A stretch of 64,000 nucleotides of DNA, taken from NCBI RefSeq assembly GCF_009730915.1, contig NC_052492.1:1-64000 (forward strand), written 5' to 3'. Both the position numbers and the translations under genes were made by a program. The notes under the pieces were generated by a model. It was not told the DNA's origin and ran no database searches. It saw only the letters and a program-made list of their open reading frames with translations. This stretch comes from Dioscorea cayenensis subsp. rotundata. Taxonomy: Eukaryota; Streptophyta; Magnoliopsida; Dioscoreales; Dioscoreaceae. Below, in pieces: positions 23,511 to 35,300 of the stretch. Numbering within the stretch: the first letter of the stretch is position 1; each line of letters starts with the position of its first letter.

Positions 23511-24043
23511 CCTCATGAAAGTGACTAGCAACTGTGGGCCCAGCCCACACGTGTTAGAAATGGGCCCACATTGCCGGCTTGTCTCCAGGACGGATGGCAA
23601 CATTAGTGGGCCCCATTAACCACTAATCACTGTCCCTCTCCGCTTTGCTTGGGCTCGAGACGCTTTATTCGTGATCTAAAAAAATAAATAAATAAATATA
23701 TTAAAACTATCTCTCATTAATATCAAAATGTAAAATAAAACTCTAATCTCACGATTTGATTGGTTACTATATATTATATAAAAAATTTAATTTTTGTAGA
23801 TAGATTTATGAGAACACATCGGTCATTACACGAAGTTCACCGATCTTGAGGCAAAATCTAACCGTACATATACACCCATGTTCTCCTCTGTCTCCCTGTC
23901 AACCATCTCTGCCTCAAGAGATCCCGTCACCGCCCTCCCGCCTTCTCACCTTACTCATTCCCCGCGTTCTCATCACCGCTTGCCACCCTTCTTTTAAATA
24001 CCGCCCATTCATCTCTTCGCCGGAAGGGAAGGGATCGAGAGAT
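23511..24043 (+). promoter_or_regulatory. Aux/IAA promoter and 5' leader
   Basis: Contains two TGTCTC auxin-response elements (23580-23585, 23889-23894), a palindromic G-box ACACGTGT (23547-23554) and three TGGGCC/GGCCCA site II-like motifs (23535-23542, 23561-23568, 23607-23612). AuxREs are bound by ARFs, and Aux/IAA genes are classic ARF targets, so feedback control is likely but inferred. The distal promoter is lost in the gap. Confidence 0.55.
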
Positions 24044-26514
24044 ATGAGAGCAGAGCCCTGCGGCTCGTCGGGATCGATGTCGTCTGTCTCGAAGGGCGCC
24101 GGCGAGGCGGAGGACTTCGTCGGGTTCTTGGAGGCCACCTCCGTCGCAGTGGCGGTGGAGGACGAGGAGCTGGAGCTAGGGTTGAGTCTTGGAGCTAAGA
24201 ACGTCAATGGCGGTGGTGGTGGTGGGAAGTGTTGCCGGATTCTCACGGCTCAGGAGTTTACTGCGCTGGGATCGCGTGCGTCGCCGCGATCATCGTCGTC
24301 CTCTGTTTCTTCGTCTTCGGGTACCGCTAATGGCATTGTTGGGACTAAGAAGGATTCTGATGCTGTGGGTTCGGCTAGCAACCCCCCAAGGTGCGCCTCA
24401 TTCTCTACCAATTTCTAATTTTCTTTTATTTTGTTATGATTTTGTTTCTTTTAAAGCTGCGGGTGATTTTCGTTCTGTGATTCTTGTTCATCAAAATGTA
24501 AATTTCTAGTTTATTTCTTGGATTTTGTGGATTTTTTTTTTTCTTTTATGTCTTTTTAGCTGATGAGAAGCATTGGAAAAGAGAAGAGGAAAATTTATTC
24601 TCTTGGTGGAAATTTGTTTTCTTTTTGAATGAATGCCATGATTTGTATTTAATGCTATGTTTTCTATTTGGAAGCAGTCAAATGGTGGTGGGATGGCCAC
24701 CCATAAGAGCTTTTAGGATGAACAATTTGGGAAACCAGTCCAAGTATAACAATGATGCTCATAAGCAAAGCATTAATGAGGAAAACACTGTGTGCAAGGA
24801 TCTTGAGCAGAAGGCACCTTCATCTGGGAGCTCATCATTCTTTGTGAAAGTGAATATGGATGGAGACCCAATTGGTAGGAAAGTGGATCTCAATGCTCAT
24901 GTTTCCTATGAGTCCCTTGCGCTTGCTCTTGAGCTTATGTTCAACAAACCCAACATGCCTCTTCGTCCTCATGTTTGTGAGTTTATCAAAAGCTCTTATT
25001 TTTTATATGGACATTGTAGCGCAAAATCTTGATAATGGCTGGTTGTTGGAGATTCTTGAAGCTGTGAAATTTGTTGTTTTGCTATTGATCTCATATCTTA
25101 TATATTAATCAATTTTTTATTTGATGGTAGATGGCATGAAAGCTTCAAAGTTGTTGGATGGCTCTTGTGATTTTGCACTTACTTATGAAGACAAGGATGG
25201 GGATTGGATGCTTGTTGGAGATGTTCCTTGGGGGTACGTATGGCTTTTTGTTTATATGCTGTGTTAATATTATTTCAAATAGAATCAACTACTGAAGTTT
25301 TGGCTGGCTTGGGCTTCAGCCAAGGTTTCTCGCTTGACAACTAAACGAGTTGAATATAATTAAAGTTATACATTTGCTCTAAATATTTTGTTAAGAAGGA
25401 AGTCGTATGAGATCATCTGGTTCATTAGAACAGTATTTGATCATATATATCATATTAGGAATCAGGAAGAGTTTTTATTAAGTTTTAGTTTAGTGAACAA
25501 TAAACTTCAGTATAATTTATTTTCTATGGAAAATGAAATGAAATTATTGAAAAACCAGCCTAGCCCAATGAGTTCCAGCGCTCAAACTCAAACTGAACTC
25601 AGTCAAAAGCTGGTAAAGTTGAGCTCAAGCTTAGCTTGAGTACACCCCTACTCTTGCAAAGAGTGCTTTTAAGATAAAAAGAAACTAAAGTGAAAAGGTG
25701 ACATATCATGGATAATCCAAGTTAATTCTTTTCTTTATTTCTGATTGTAATGTTTCAGTTGATCAAATTATCTGGCATTTTCCTTTTGTGTAGAATGTTT
25801 TTGAGCACTGTCAAGAGACTCAGAATTATGAGGACTGCTGATGCAGACGGGCTGGGTAATTCACTTCATCGATCCTCCTAGTATCATTATAACTTCTTTA
25901 GCTCAATATTAGGATTTATTGATATGGATGACTCCATTATTGCTTCTTTAGCTAAATATAGAACCAAAATGCTAAGATGCTGATAAATTTGCTGCAACAA
26001 TCTACCCACCGATGAATCTGGATGGCGGTAATATTAATTGAACATCTTTAGCTCAATATTGAGGCTGTTATTAGGCAAACCAGCTCCAACATCATCAACT
26101 CTTCTGCTCAATATAAAAATAAGCTACTAGTGTGTGGAGAAACATTCTGCTCAGATCTACTAATAAACTCGACTGATGTACCTACCTGTGCATTGTTGGC
26201 ACCTAATGATTTAGGATAGCGGTAGTATTAGTATAACTTCTTTAGTTCAATATTAAGAGAATAGATTATGTAGACAACTCTGGCAGTAATTCATCAGCTA
26301 AATATTGAAGTTAGATGCTAATCTGGTGATGAAACCAACGACCTTCGGGTCTATTGGTACACGGGTCGTCGATAGAGCTCTCACGTGAGTTGTGAATAGT
26401 GGTTGTGTACGGGTGGTTCCAGCGCCCACGTGAGCGCGGTCCCGTCCCCACTTGTTTCACTGAGGCTTGTGCACGGCCCTGGGTCTCTAGTGGGTTCGCC
26501 CCGCTCCTCTTCCC

Positions 26515-26545
<31 letters not shown>

Positions 26546-26773
26546 GTGATGAATATTTTTCTTCTCCAATCTTCTAATTAGCATATTTGTGTCCCTGTGC
26601 AATGTTGGTAACCTGATGGTTCAGGATGGGTATTTTGGTGGTTTTTATTTTATATTTTATATATTTTTTATTACTGAAAGCTGTGTTTTTTTTTTATCTC
26701 ATTTGATTGTGTTTTTGCTGCAGCACCAAGGATCCAATCCTCAAATAGAGCTGGTGGGTTGATAAGAAGTTAA
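24044..26773 (+). CDS. Aux/IAA auxin-responsive transcriptional repressor
   Basis: Five coding exons: 24044-24390, 24678-24976, 25131-25233, 25794-25855, 26724-26773. Together they make 861 nt, a 286-residue protein. Domain I is an EAR-type repression motif (LELGLSL, about 43-49) that recruits TOPLESS. Domain II is the degron [10 protein letters not shown] (119-128), bound by TIR1/AFB F-box proteins with auxin. Domains III/IV form the PB1 fold for ARF and Aux/IAA pairing, with FFVKVNMDG (170-178; Lys173 on the basic face) and the acidic [16 protein letters not shown] stretch in exon 3. The tail LAPRIQSSN resembles the IAA10-13 branch, but that is a guess. The upstream in-frame extension from 23846 lacks a convincing context, so the ATG at 24044 is chosen. 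A basic KR-type site between domains I and II is not obvious. It acts in the nucleus. Intron 4 (868 bp) holds a SINE. Confidence 0.95.
25890..26320. repeat. Degenerate repeats in Aux/IAA intron 4
   Basis: The motif TTTAGCTCAATATT recurs with variation near 25898, 25948, 26047, 26236 and 26297. It is often preceded by CGGTA(A/G)TATTA and ATAACTTC. Spacings are irregular (about 50-190 bp), so this is an old, decayed tandem repeat. Confidence 0.5.
26334..26541 (+). mobile_element. SINE with poly(A) tail and target-site duplication
   Basis: A GC-rich element of about 200 bp starts ACCAACGACCTTCGGGTCTA, contains tRNA-like pol III promoter-type sequence (GGTGGTTCCAG as a B-box-like stretch) and ends in CTTCCC plus 27 A (26515-26541). 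It is flanked by a 14-bp duplication with one mismatch: AATCTGGTGATGAA (26320-26333) and AATCTTGTGATGAA (26540-26553). Start sequence, tail and duplication are diagnostic of LINE-mobilised insertion. It is sense-oriented in the intron. The family name is not certain. Confidence 0.85.
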
Positions 26774-27615
26774 CATGGCTCTTCAAACAAGCAAACATGT
26801 TATAATGGAAATCTTCAATGACTTTGAGGCAAAGGAAAAAATGAATATTAGTAGCTAAAAAAGTTTGAGTGTAATCCAAGTATGGTTTAGATCAATGGCT
26901 TTATGTTCATTTGTTTTATTATCTTATCCCTATGCTTTTATTTTATTTTTGGTTTTCCTGGATGTAATCACCCAGTTCCCAGTATCATGTAACACTATTT
27001 GCTACTTGTTTGTTAAAAGAAAAGTTTGTTTTAATGCCTATATTGCTCGTCCTCTGCAATCATCAGCATGCCAAGCGTTTCAAAAAAAAAAAAAATTTTA
27101 GTATTATTATTATTATTATATATATATTTAAAACAAAGTCTGTCTTGGCAATTGGTATGTGATAATGTTTATAGCCTTGTAATAATGTAAATTGATGTCA
27201 TTGTTAACTAAATTTCTTTTCATAGTTATTTTCAAGCCATTCAAAATCAAAAATATTTTGATTTTCTTAAAAAAATGAGGGATTTTTCAATGTAATTAAA
27301 ATTTCACTTTATTCTATTTTAAATTTTAGATAAAGAAAAATATTTGTTTATTTATTTTTCAATCAACCAGGCGCTTTCTTTAATTACTGATGATTAATAA
27401 ACAAATAAAATTAAATACTCATTTTGAAACTTTCTTAATGTAATAATTGTGAAAATAAGGGTTGTTTTCGCAAATTGTCTTCTATTTTTCTACGCCGCTG
27501 CGCGCCGGGAAAAGAACAAAAAGAGCTTGATAGAGATAGAGAAGCGCACACACACAGAGAGAGAGAGAGAGATCAGGGAGCTGAAACCCTAGATCCCAGC
27601 TCGAGGGGCCAATCC
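26774..27615. other. Aux/IAA 3' UTR and ARPC1 promoter/leader
   Basis: The interval holds the 3' end of Aux/IAA, AT-rich DNA with A and ATT runs (27080-27130), and a (CA)n(GA)n tract at 27549-27574 in the presumed ARPC1 5' leader. No other gene seen. Confidence 0.6.
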
Positions 27616-30600
27616 ATGGCCGCCGTTGCGATCCACCAGTTCGCCCAGTGCATCACTTGCCACGCCTGGAGCCCCGATCACTCAAGTACTCTCCTTTTCT
27701 CTTTCTCTAGATCTCGATTTCTTGTGTTTTTCTAGCTGTTCTTTTCTTGGATCTCATCGCCGAAATCTCTCATGCCGCAGTGGTTGCGTTTTGTCCTAAC
27801 AACAACGAAGTTCATATCTACAAATTGGTTCGGGAGAAATGGGAGAAATTGCACGTTCTCTACAAGGTAATCCCTGACAAATGATGCTGTTTCATGGTAT
27901 TTGATGTCCTTAGTGATTTTTATGAGTTTCTGATTCTTTAATTGCTTGTTTTTGTTTGAATCAGCATGATCAGATCGTATCCGCCATAGATTGGAGCTTG
28001 AGATCCAATAAAATTGTTACTGCTTCGCATGATCGGAATTCGTGAGTGGGGGCTTGAACAGTGGTTTTTTTTTTTTTAATTATTATCTTTGTGCTTATTT
28101 CGATTATGTTTTCTTTGTTGATATGTAATTTAGGTATGTGTGGAATCAAGAAGGAAGTGAATGGGTACCAACGCTTGTCATTCTCAGGCTAAATCGTGCT
28201 GCACTTTGTGTCCAGTGGAGTCCGAAAGGTATTGGGATCAACGGTTTTTTTATTATGTTTAGCTAGACGAGACTCTTACAACAGCAATGGGAAGGGATTC
28301 CTGCAATTGTAGTTGGTGTTTCTGGGTATAGGAAGTTTAAGCTACACCAGGTTACTGCTCAAAGCAAAGAGAAGTACATCCTAGTTGGTCATATTGTAAT
28401 TAGGAGGCCTACTCTTTGGTTTTGTCTTTGTGGTCAACTTCTCAATGATTAAAGCTTACTGTTTTTGTGTGTGTGATATACCCGCCCAGTTGCTAGTGGT
28501 GATAGTTGAATTTGATATGTTAACATGGATGGCCTGGATGCGCCTTTGAAGTTGTGATGCAGTGTTGATTTTTTGCTTTCTTTATCCACTTCTAATACTT
28601 TTTTTGATGTAGCAGAAAATAAGTTTGCAGTAGGAAGTGGGGCTAAAACGGTTTGCATCTGTTACTACGAGGAAGAAAATAACTGGTAATAAGTTTGAAA
28701 TTCTTCTTCTGTTAATTCTGTAAATCTCTGTTTATTCTAGGTATTTGCTACTTTTAAAGGAAATACTTGCTCTTTGAGTGAGTTGTCCAACTAATCTTGG
28801 AGGTTCATGTTTTCTGCCCTCAAATCTTTTCTTTTTTTCTCCCTCTCTTCCAGGTGGGTTAGTAAACTTATTCGGAAAAAGCATAATTCATCTGTTACCG
28901 GTGTTGCATGGCATCCGAACAATGTGAGTTATTGCATTTCCTCTCATTCCATAGCCTTTAATCTCCATAATTATAGAAAGTAGAAAATCTTTTGGCACAA
29001 CATTTTTGAATGGTTATGATGATAAGGTAAATTTTTTTATTGTGGATTTGACTTACTTCCATGAATGCAGTGGTGCTTGGTTGTGGAATAACTTAGGTCA
29101 CCACCTTCAACCAATCTTTAATGAATGACTGGGGTTAGGGATATCTTTTATCTCTCAAGATTTAAATAAATAAACATTAAAAATTACTAATATTATTAAA
29201 CACCCATTATTAAGTAGAAAATATAAGCTTAAGTTTAAAATATTTATTGCCATTAGTATTAACTAAGTCAAAATTTGGTCGATATTTAAATATAAATTTT
29301 CTGTCCAAATAACTAAATTAAACTCAACCTATCCAATTGCTGGAGGCATCGCTTAAATTTGGACTCCTTTATGAAAATTCATAAAAGAACTTGTATTTAT
29401 TTTTTTATTTTTTTTGGTAAAGTCTGGTCATTTGTCATTTTTTGAAACATTTATTTACTTGTTCTCAATTGCTTCTGTAGTATGCCGTTCTGGTCACTCA
29501 CTAATTAGCACATGTTACACATCTGCCTTCATATTTAGGATGAAAAATTTAGCTCAAGTAAGCCCTCTTGTGTCTGATCTGCAGATTCTAATTGCAACTA
29601 CGTCCACTGATGGTAAATGTAGAGTCTTTTCCACCTTCATCAAGGGAGTTGATACAAGGTTGATTTTTAGATATTTTAATAATAAACAAAAACCACTTGA
29701 ATTAGTTCCTATGTTACTATCTGTTGTGCTTCGATGCTTTCAGGGCTACTGGGATAAGCTCTTCGAATGATGCTAAATTTGGGGAGGTTTGACATTGCCA
29801 GCCTTGTCGTATGTTTATTTATGCAAGCTTGGTAAGCCTTTAATTGTTTCATTAAAAGTTTGCTTTCTTCTGTTCAGCAAATTGTGCAACTTGATCTTTC
29901 ATCTACCTGGACTTTTGGTGTAAAGTGGTCTCCAAGCGGCAACACTTTGGCTTATGCAGGTCAATTCTCATTATTTTTAGGTGTTTGAGAGAAACTTATT
30001 CTTTCTATTGCTCATAAGTAATTCCTCTTTATCCTATTATTAGGTCACAATTCAATGATCTATTTTGTTGATGATGTTGGTCCCTCCCCTTCTGCACAAA
30101 GTGTAGCCTTCCGTGATTTGCCTCTTCGTGATGTGGGTCAGCATCCTCTCTTCTCTATTGTTATTACCTATAAATTTTGTGATTTTAAAAGTTTGAATTG
30201 AATCTAGTGATGACTTTTTTTCAGGTCCTTTTTGTTTCTGACAGGATGGCCATTGGCGTGGGTTTTGACTGCAATCCAATGGTTTTTGCCGCAGATGAAA
30301 GAGGAATATGGTATGGTATGATCTAATAAAATGGAATTGCTTTGATTATATTATCAGTCATACTGAAAACTAACATGATTTGTTTTGATTTTTTTTTTCT
30401 TTATCTTTTTATTGAGATAGATGTGGCTTTTATAAAAATTGACTAGGGCACAACTAGTTACCAAGCTAGCTCATGAATACTTCTCATCTAATGGACTAAG
30501 TTTATGCTGTAGCATGTAAGACTCAGGTATAAATAGTCATTTGGTCATTGCTATTCCAGGAGTTTTGTAAGATTCTTGGATGAGAGGAAAATAGCACCAT

Positions 30601-31639
30601 CAAGCTCAAAGTACAGTTCCCAGGTACTTCGTTACTCACCAATTATGGCTTTATTAATTTTGACATGAAAGTCTGGTTCCAAATATCATAATCTTGAGAC
30701 ATAATGGAACAAACTTGTTTCATGGGAATCATATTGAAAGAGGCGCCCCTTATTTTTATTTTTTATATTCATTTGTGTTTTTACAATTATGTATTCCATT
30801 CTTTTCAGTATATTGCTTCTTTAGTATTGTTTGGCATTACTCTAATCAGAGTTCCTCATGAATAAACCGGGCCAAGCTATCTACAAATTCTCAAAGCTAT
30901 CGATAAAATTTAAATAAAATAATAAATCTTAAAAGAAAGAAACTAGGATAGGATAATATCCTAACATGAGATAAACAGACTAGGACAAGAGATAATATTT
31001 AAACTAGATACAAACTAGATGATTATTAATCATATAATCATTTCTTTTTGTTTTATTTGATTATGTAGTTTAGTGACTGTAGGTCATGTTGAGTCTCTTG
31101 TTGCCAGTTAAATGATGATAAACTTGCATATTAGCTAGGCCGGAAACCTGTGTTCCAAATCATCTTTTTACTTATCATTCATTCATACAAGTATCTACCT
31201 AGTTATACCTGCCTCAGGTCTTGTTTGTAATACTAATACCTGTACAGTTCTCTGAAGCTTTTGGGAAGCTGTATGGCCAACCGAAACATGGAATGAACAA
31301 TGATACTCATGATGGTTCAAGACATCGTGGTGGTGCTCATGAGAATTGCATAACGTATATTTCTTTTACAACAAGTTAAAAATCCAGTTATATATGTTTA
31401 TATATCTATGATATCAATGAGAGGTGTTTGTTTCTGTTTTAGTTGCATTGTGCCGATGATAACTGCAGGGGATACAATAGTGAAACGCTTCAGCACCTCA
31501 GGTCAGAGAAAGTGAATTTTCTCGTCTCTTGATTGTGTATCTAGTCTTGGATTAAGTGATGGCATGTTTCTTCTCTTCAGGTTTAGATGGTAAAATTGTT
31601 ACTTGGGAGTTGGACAATGTCACTGATGCCTTGCGGTAA
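27616..31639 (+). CDS. ARPC1: Actin-related protein 2/3 complex subunit 1 (WD40)
   Basis: Fifteen exons with GT-AG borders: 27616-27685, 27781-27866, 27965-28041, 28134-28228, 28616-28685, 28854-28923, 29585-29658, 29744-29786, 29878-29959, 30044-30132, 30225-30310, 30560-30623, 31248-31354, 31443-31501, 31581-31639. They sum to 1131 nt, or 376 residues, the family's usual length. The protein is a WD40 propeller: [21 protein letters not shown], the strongly conserved [38 protein letters not shown], and a last blade [17 protein letters not shown]1 is the propeller subunit of the Arp2/3 complex, which nucleates branched actin under SCAR/WAVE control. In plants it shapes trichomes and pavement cells. 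Exon 5 has a tandem TAGCAG acceptor, which could add one Ala. The gene follows Aux/IAA in the same orientation and converges on the Coa1-like gene. Confidence 0.96.
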
Positions 31640-32370
31640 TCTTGAATGAGATCGGTTGATATTAACATCTTGAATCCTGATCTTTGGTATCAAAATTGAC
31701 TGGGGCATGACGTATTTGTGGAGTCGTAGCGAAATCATATCTTGATGCTTTGTAAATCAAGGTTTTCTGAACATATCTGTCGAAATATTTTCTATGAACC
31801 TATGTGGTCTCATTGTTATATATATATATATATATATGCATTTTAATTAAACCATTTTTTTTTGGTGATTTGGCTTGACATTCATATAAATTACTTTTCC
31901 AAAATCTATGTTTCTTAGGAAATATGATGCGTGGCTCAATTAAATATAAAAATAACCAATGCTTATTTTGAGGCTATCTTGGACTCGCAGAGAGTAACAG
32001 AAATGTTTCTTTTTTTATTTATCAGTTGCCGTTTAATCAACTTTAGCTTGCCTTGAATTTAATTGGCAAACCTTTTTCAATAAGTTTTAACTTACATAAA
32101 CCGAGTTAGTTTAGAGAGATCAAACTCTTCATTACCCTTTTTCTTTTTTTTCTTTTCAATAAAACTCATGAAAAAGTTCATTTCTTCACTGGATGCGGGT
32201 ATGTGAATAGGTTGAATGACAGAAAAACAGTTGATCATTCTGGTATGTACTTTTATTCTATAAACAGATGGCTGAAAATTGAAATTTCTGGAGAGCTTTG
32301 ACAAGCAAAAAATAACTCATATTTATGAGGTTTTAGGAGCAGGAAGTTTGCAGTCCGTGCACTCCAAGTG
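31640..32370. other. Convergent 3' regions of ARPC1 and the Coa1-like gene
   Basis: AT-rich, with a TA microsatellite at about 31817-31838. No gene seen; both neighbours' 3' UTRs should lie here. Confidence 0.6.
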
Positions 32371-35300
32371 CTAGTTCTGAGGTGGTGATGCCATTTGATC
32401 TGCAATACTTATTCGTAGTGTTTGATCTTTGTCATCGTTGGAAGGGCGATGGACAAGAGCTTCCAATAATAGTATGTCCCAGTCGTGGTGTCGTAGAAAT
32501 GAAAACCAAGTGTCCTCTGTGGCAAATTAGAAACAAGGGTCAAACACACCTCAGATTTGATGTGTTAGGCAGTTCAACTAACTACTTATTAACATAAATC
32601 CAACTTGAAATTTGTTACATGTAAAGTGAGTCAAATGCAGAAAAATGTTAAGAAGCAACGCAAGATGTTTACACATAACTTCAAAAGCAAAGTTTCTTAT
32701 CTATATCATGCTCACATCTTCACCATTCCGTTGTTTAATTTGATTCACTATATCGAAAAGGATGATTGGTTTACCAGATTATCCTCGCCTATCTAACCTA
32801 TTTTGTGCTTAAGTGCAAGCATGTGTCAACAAGAATAATGGTAACGTAAAATGATGTGTTAGGAAAAGATAAGTTTCGCATCACTTACTAAGAAACCCTT
32901 CCTGGAAAACACAAAGAAATTGTCTAAAAGAGAAAACATAGTGAGGGTTGAAAGAAACAGAGAGGCAATGAACAGAGGTTTCAAATAACATAGGGTTCAC
33001 GCACACCAGTTCGCCTGAGAAGAGTTTAATTTGAAATCCAATTCAAACATATAATTGCCCATAATATATTTTAATCAAGGGAAAAAAGAAGAAGAAATTT
33101 ATCAGAAGAAAATGTAGCAGAGGTATGATAAGACACGAACCTCCATTCCGAATAGCCTTCAATTGAAAGGTGCCTGAACCAAGTGGCCCAGTCACAGGAA
33201 ATGTGCAAGATACAGAGTGCCTCCTATGCCCGACTGCAAGAGAAGCATCATACCAAGGACCTCTGACAATTGGCTCACCAAGAATCTCGACAACTTTCTG
33301 ATTCTGACTAGCCCTCTCTATTGCCTTTCTGAAGATATGCGAATTGAAACATAACAATCATTTAAAAGTTCCCTCATGCTAATCAGTGAATAAACATCAA
33401 ACTAAGATCACCAAACAAAAAATATTCACATGTCCAATAATGAAATGGTAATCAGTTGACCACTTTTCCAAATCACAGGCAACCATTTGCTAGAGATGTC
33501 AACCTAATGTAATTCCTACAAATAGAATTGCTTATAATTCATTCAAACCAAATCAAAGACAACCACATAAAAAATAAACTAAAATAATTGAGCCCATATC
33601 ATTTGCATATGCACACTCAATTCTCTTTATATAAACCAGTAGTTCTTCTGACCATCATCCTCTCCGCAATACCTCACTTTTCTCTTTCTCCTATCTTCCT
33701 TGCTGAATTTGAGTTCAAAAGAACCATAAAAACACACTTGACACTGCAGCTAACCAAGTAACAAATCGTTCAGGTAAGCATCACTCTAGGGTTCTCAAAT
33801 TATTAATATTTTGGCTTATTATATTCAAAATTCTCAATGCTACAGATTTTTTGACAGATTCATTCACAAATCACAACTATGGCGCATTCACAAATCACTC
33901 TAGGTTCTCAATCCAAATCAACAATAGTTTAGCCAACTACGCTCAAAATTACCACTGACCAAAGTCTCCAAACAAACTAACCAACCAAGCATGAAATATG
34001 CTAGAAAATTTTGACAGATTCATTCACAAATCACAACTATGGCGCATTCACAAATCACTCTAAGTTCTCAATCCAAAACAACAATATTTTAGCTAACTAC
34101 ACTCAAAATTATCACTGACCAAAGTCTCCAAAAAAACTAATCAACCAAGCATGAAACATGCTATAACATTTTGACAGATTCATTCACAAATCACAACTAT
34201 GGCGCATTCACAAATCACTCTAGGTTCTCAATCCAAAACAACAATATTTTAGCTAACTACGCCCAAAATTATCACTGACCAAAGTCTCCAAACAAACTAA
34301 CCAATCAAGCATGAAATATGCTAGAAAATTTTGACAAATTCATTCACAAATCACAACTATGGCGCATTCACAAATCACTCTAGGTTCTCAATCCAAAACA
34401 ACAATATTTTAGCTAACTACGCCCAAAATTATCACTGACCAAAGTCTCCAAACAAACTAACCAATCAAGCATGAAATATGCTAGAAAATTTTGACAAATT
34501 CATTCACAAATCACAACTATGGCGCATTCACAAATCACTCTAGGTTCTCAATCCAAAACAGCAATATTTTAGCTAACTACGCTCAAAATTATCACTGACC
34601 AAAGTCTTCAAACAAACTAACCAATCAAGCATGAAATATGCTAGAAAATTTTGACAAATTCATTCACAAATCACAACTATGGCGCATTCACAAATCACTC
34701 TGAGTTCTCAATCCAAAACAGCAATATTTTAGCTAACTACGCTCAAAATTATCACTGACCAAAGTCTCCAAAAAAACTAATCAACCAAGCATAAAACATG
34801 CTATAACATTTTGACAGATTCATTCACAAATCACAACTATGGCGCATTCACAAATCACTCTAGGTTCTCAATCCAAAACAACAATATTTTAGCTAACTAC
34901 GCTCAAAATTATCACTGACCAAAGTCTCCAAACAAACTAACCAATCAAGCATGAAATTTACTATAAAATTTGGACAAATTCATTCACAAATCACAACTAT
35001 GGCGCATTCACAAATCACTATAAATTCTCAATCCAAAACAACAATATTTTAGCTAAATACGCTCAAAATTATCACTAACCAAAGTCTCCAAACAAACTAA
35101 CCAACTAAGCATGAAATACCATATGATGGATCAAAGCAACGTAATTAAAACTTCGAAAATGCAATTAAGGAAAGAAAGATGATTACGAGCTGCAGCCATG
35201 AAAAATGGCTAGGTCATTGAGGGCACTGAGTGCAACGCCTCCCGTCAAGCTTATCAGCACGATCGGCACTGCCTTCCGCCTAAACGAGCTCTTCCTGCCA

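Noticed and set aside
22372-23619. Long open frames across 22.4-23.6 kb on both strands
   Set aside because: They are made almost wholly of undetermined bases in the assembly gap.
23846-24043. N-terminal extension of Aux/IAA by 66 codons
   Set aside because: The extension is Pro/Ser-rich leader translation including a TGTCTC site. The ATG at 24044 gives a normal distance to the LELGLSL motif.
26334-26541. tRNA gene in the Aux/IAA intron
   Set aside because: The tRNA-like promoter words belong to a SINE with a poly(A) tail and target-site duplication; no complete cloverleaf is evident.
33849-35118. Regular repeats considered as a CRISPR array
   Set aside because: Units are 160-bp tandem copies without distinct spacers, in a plant intron. 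This is a minisatellite.
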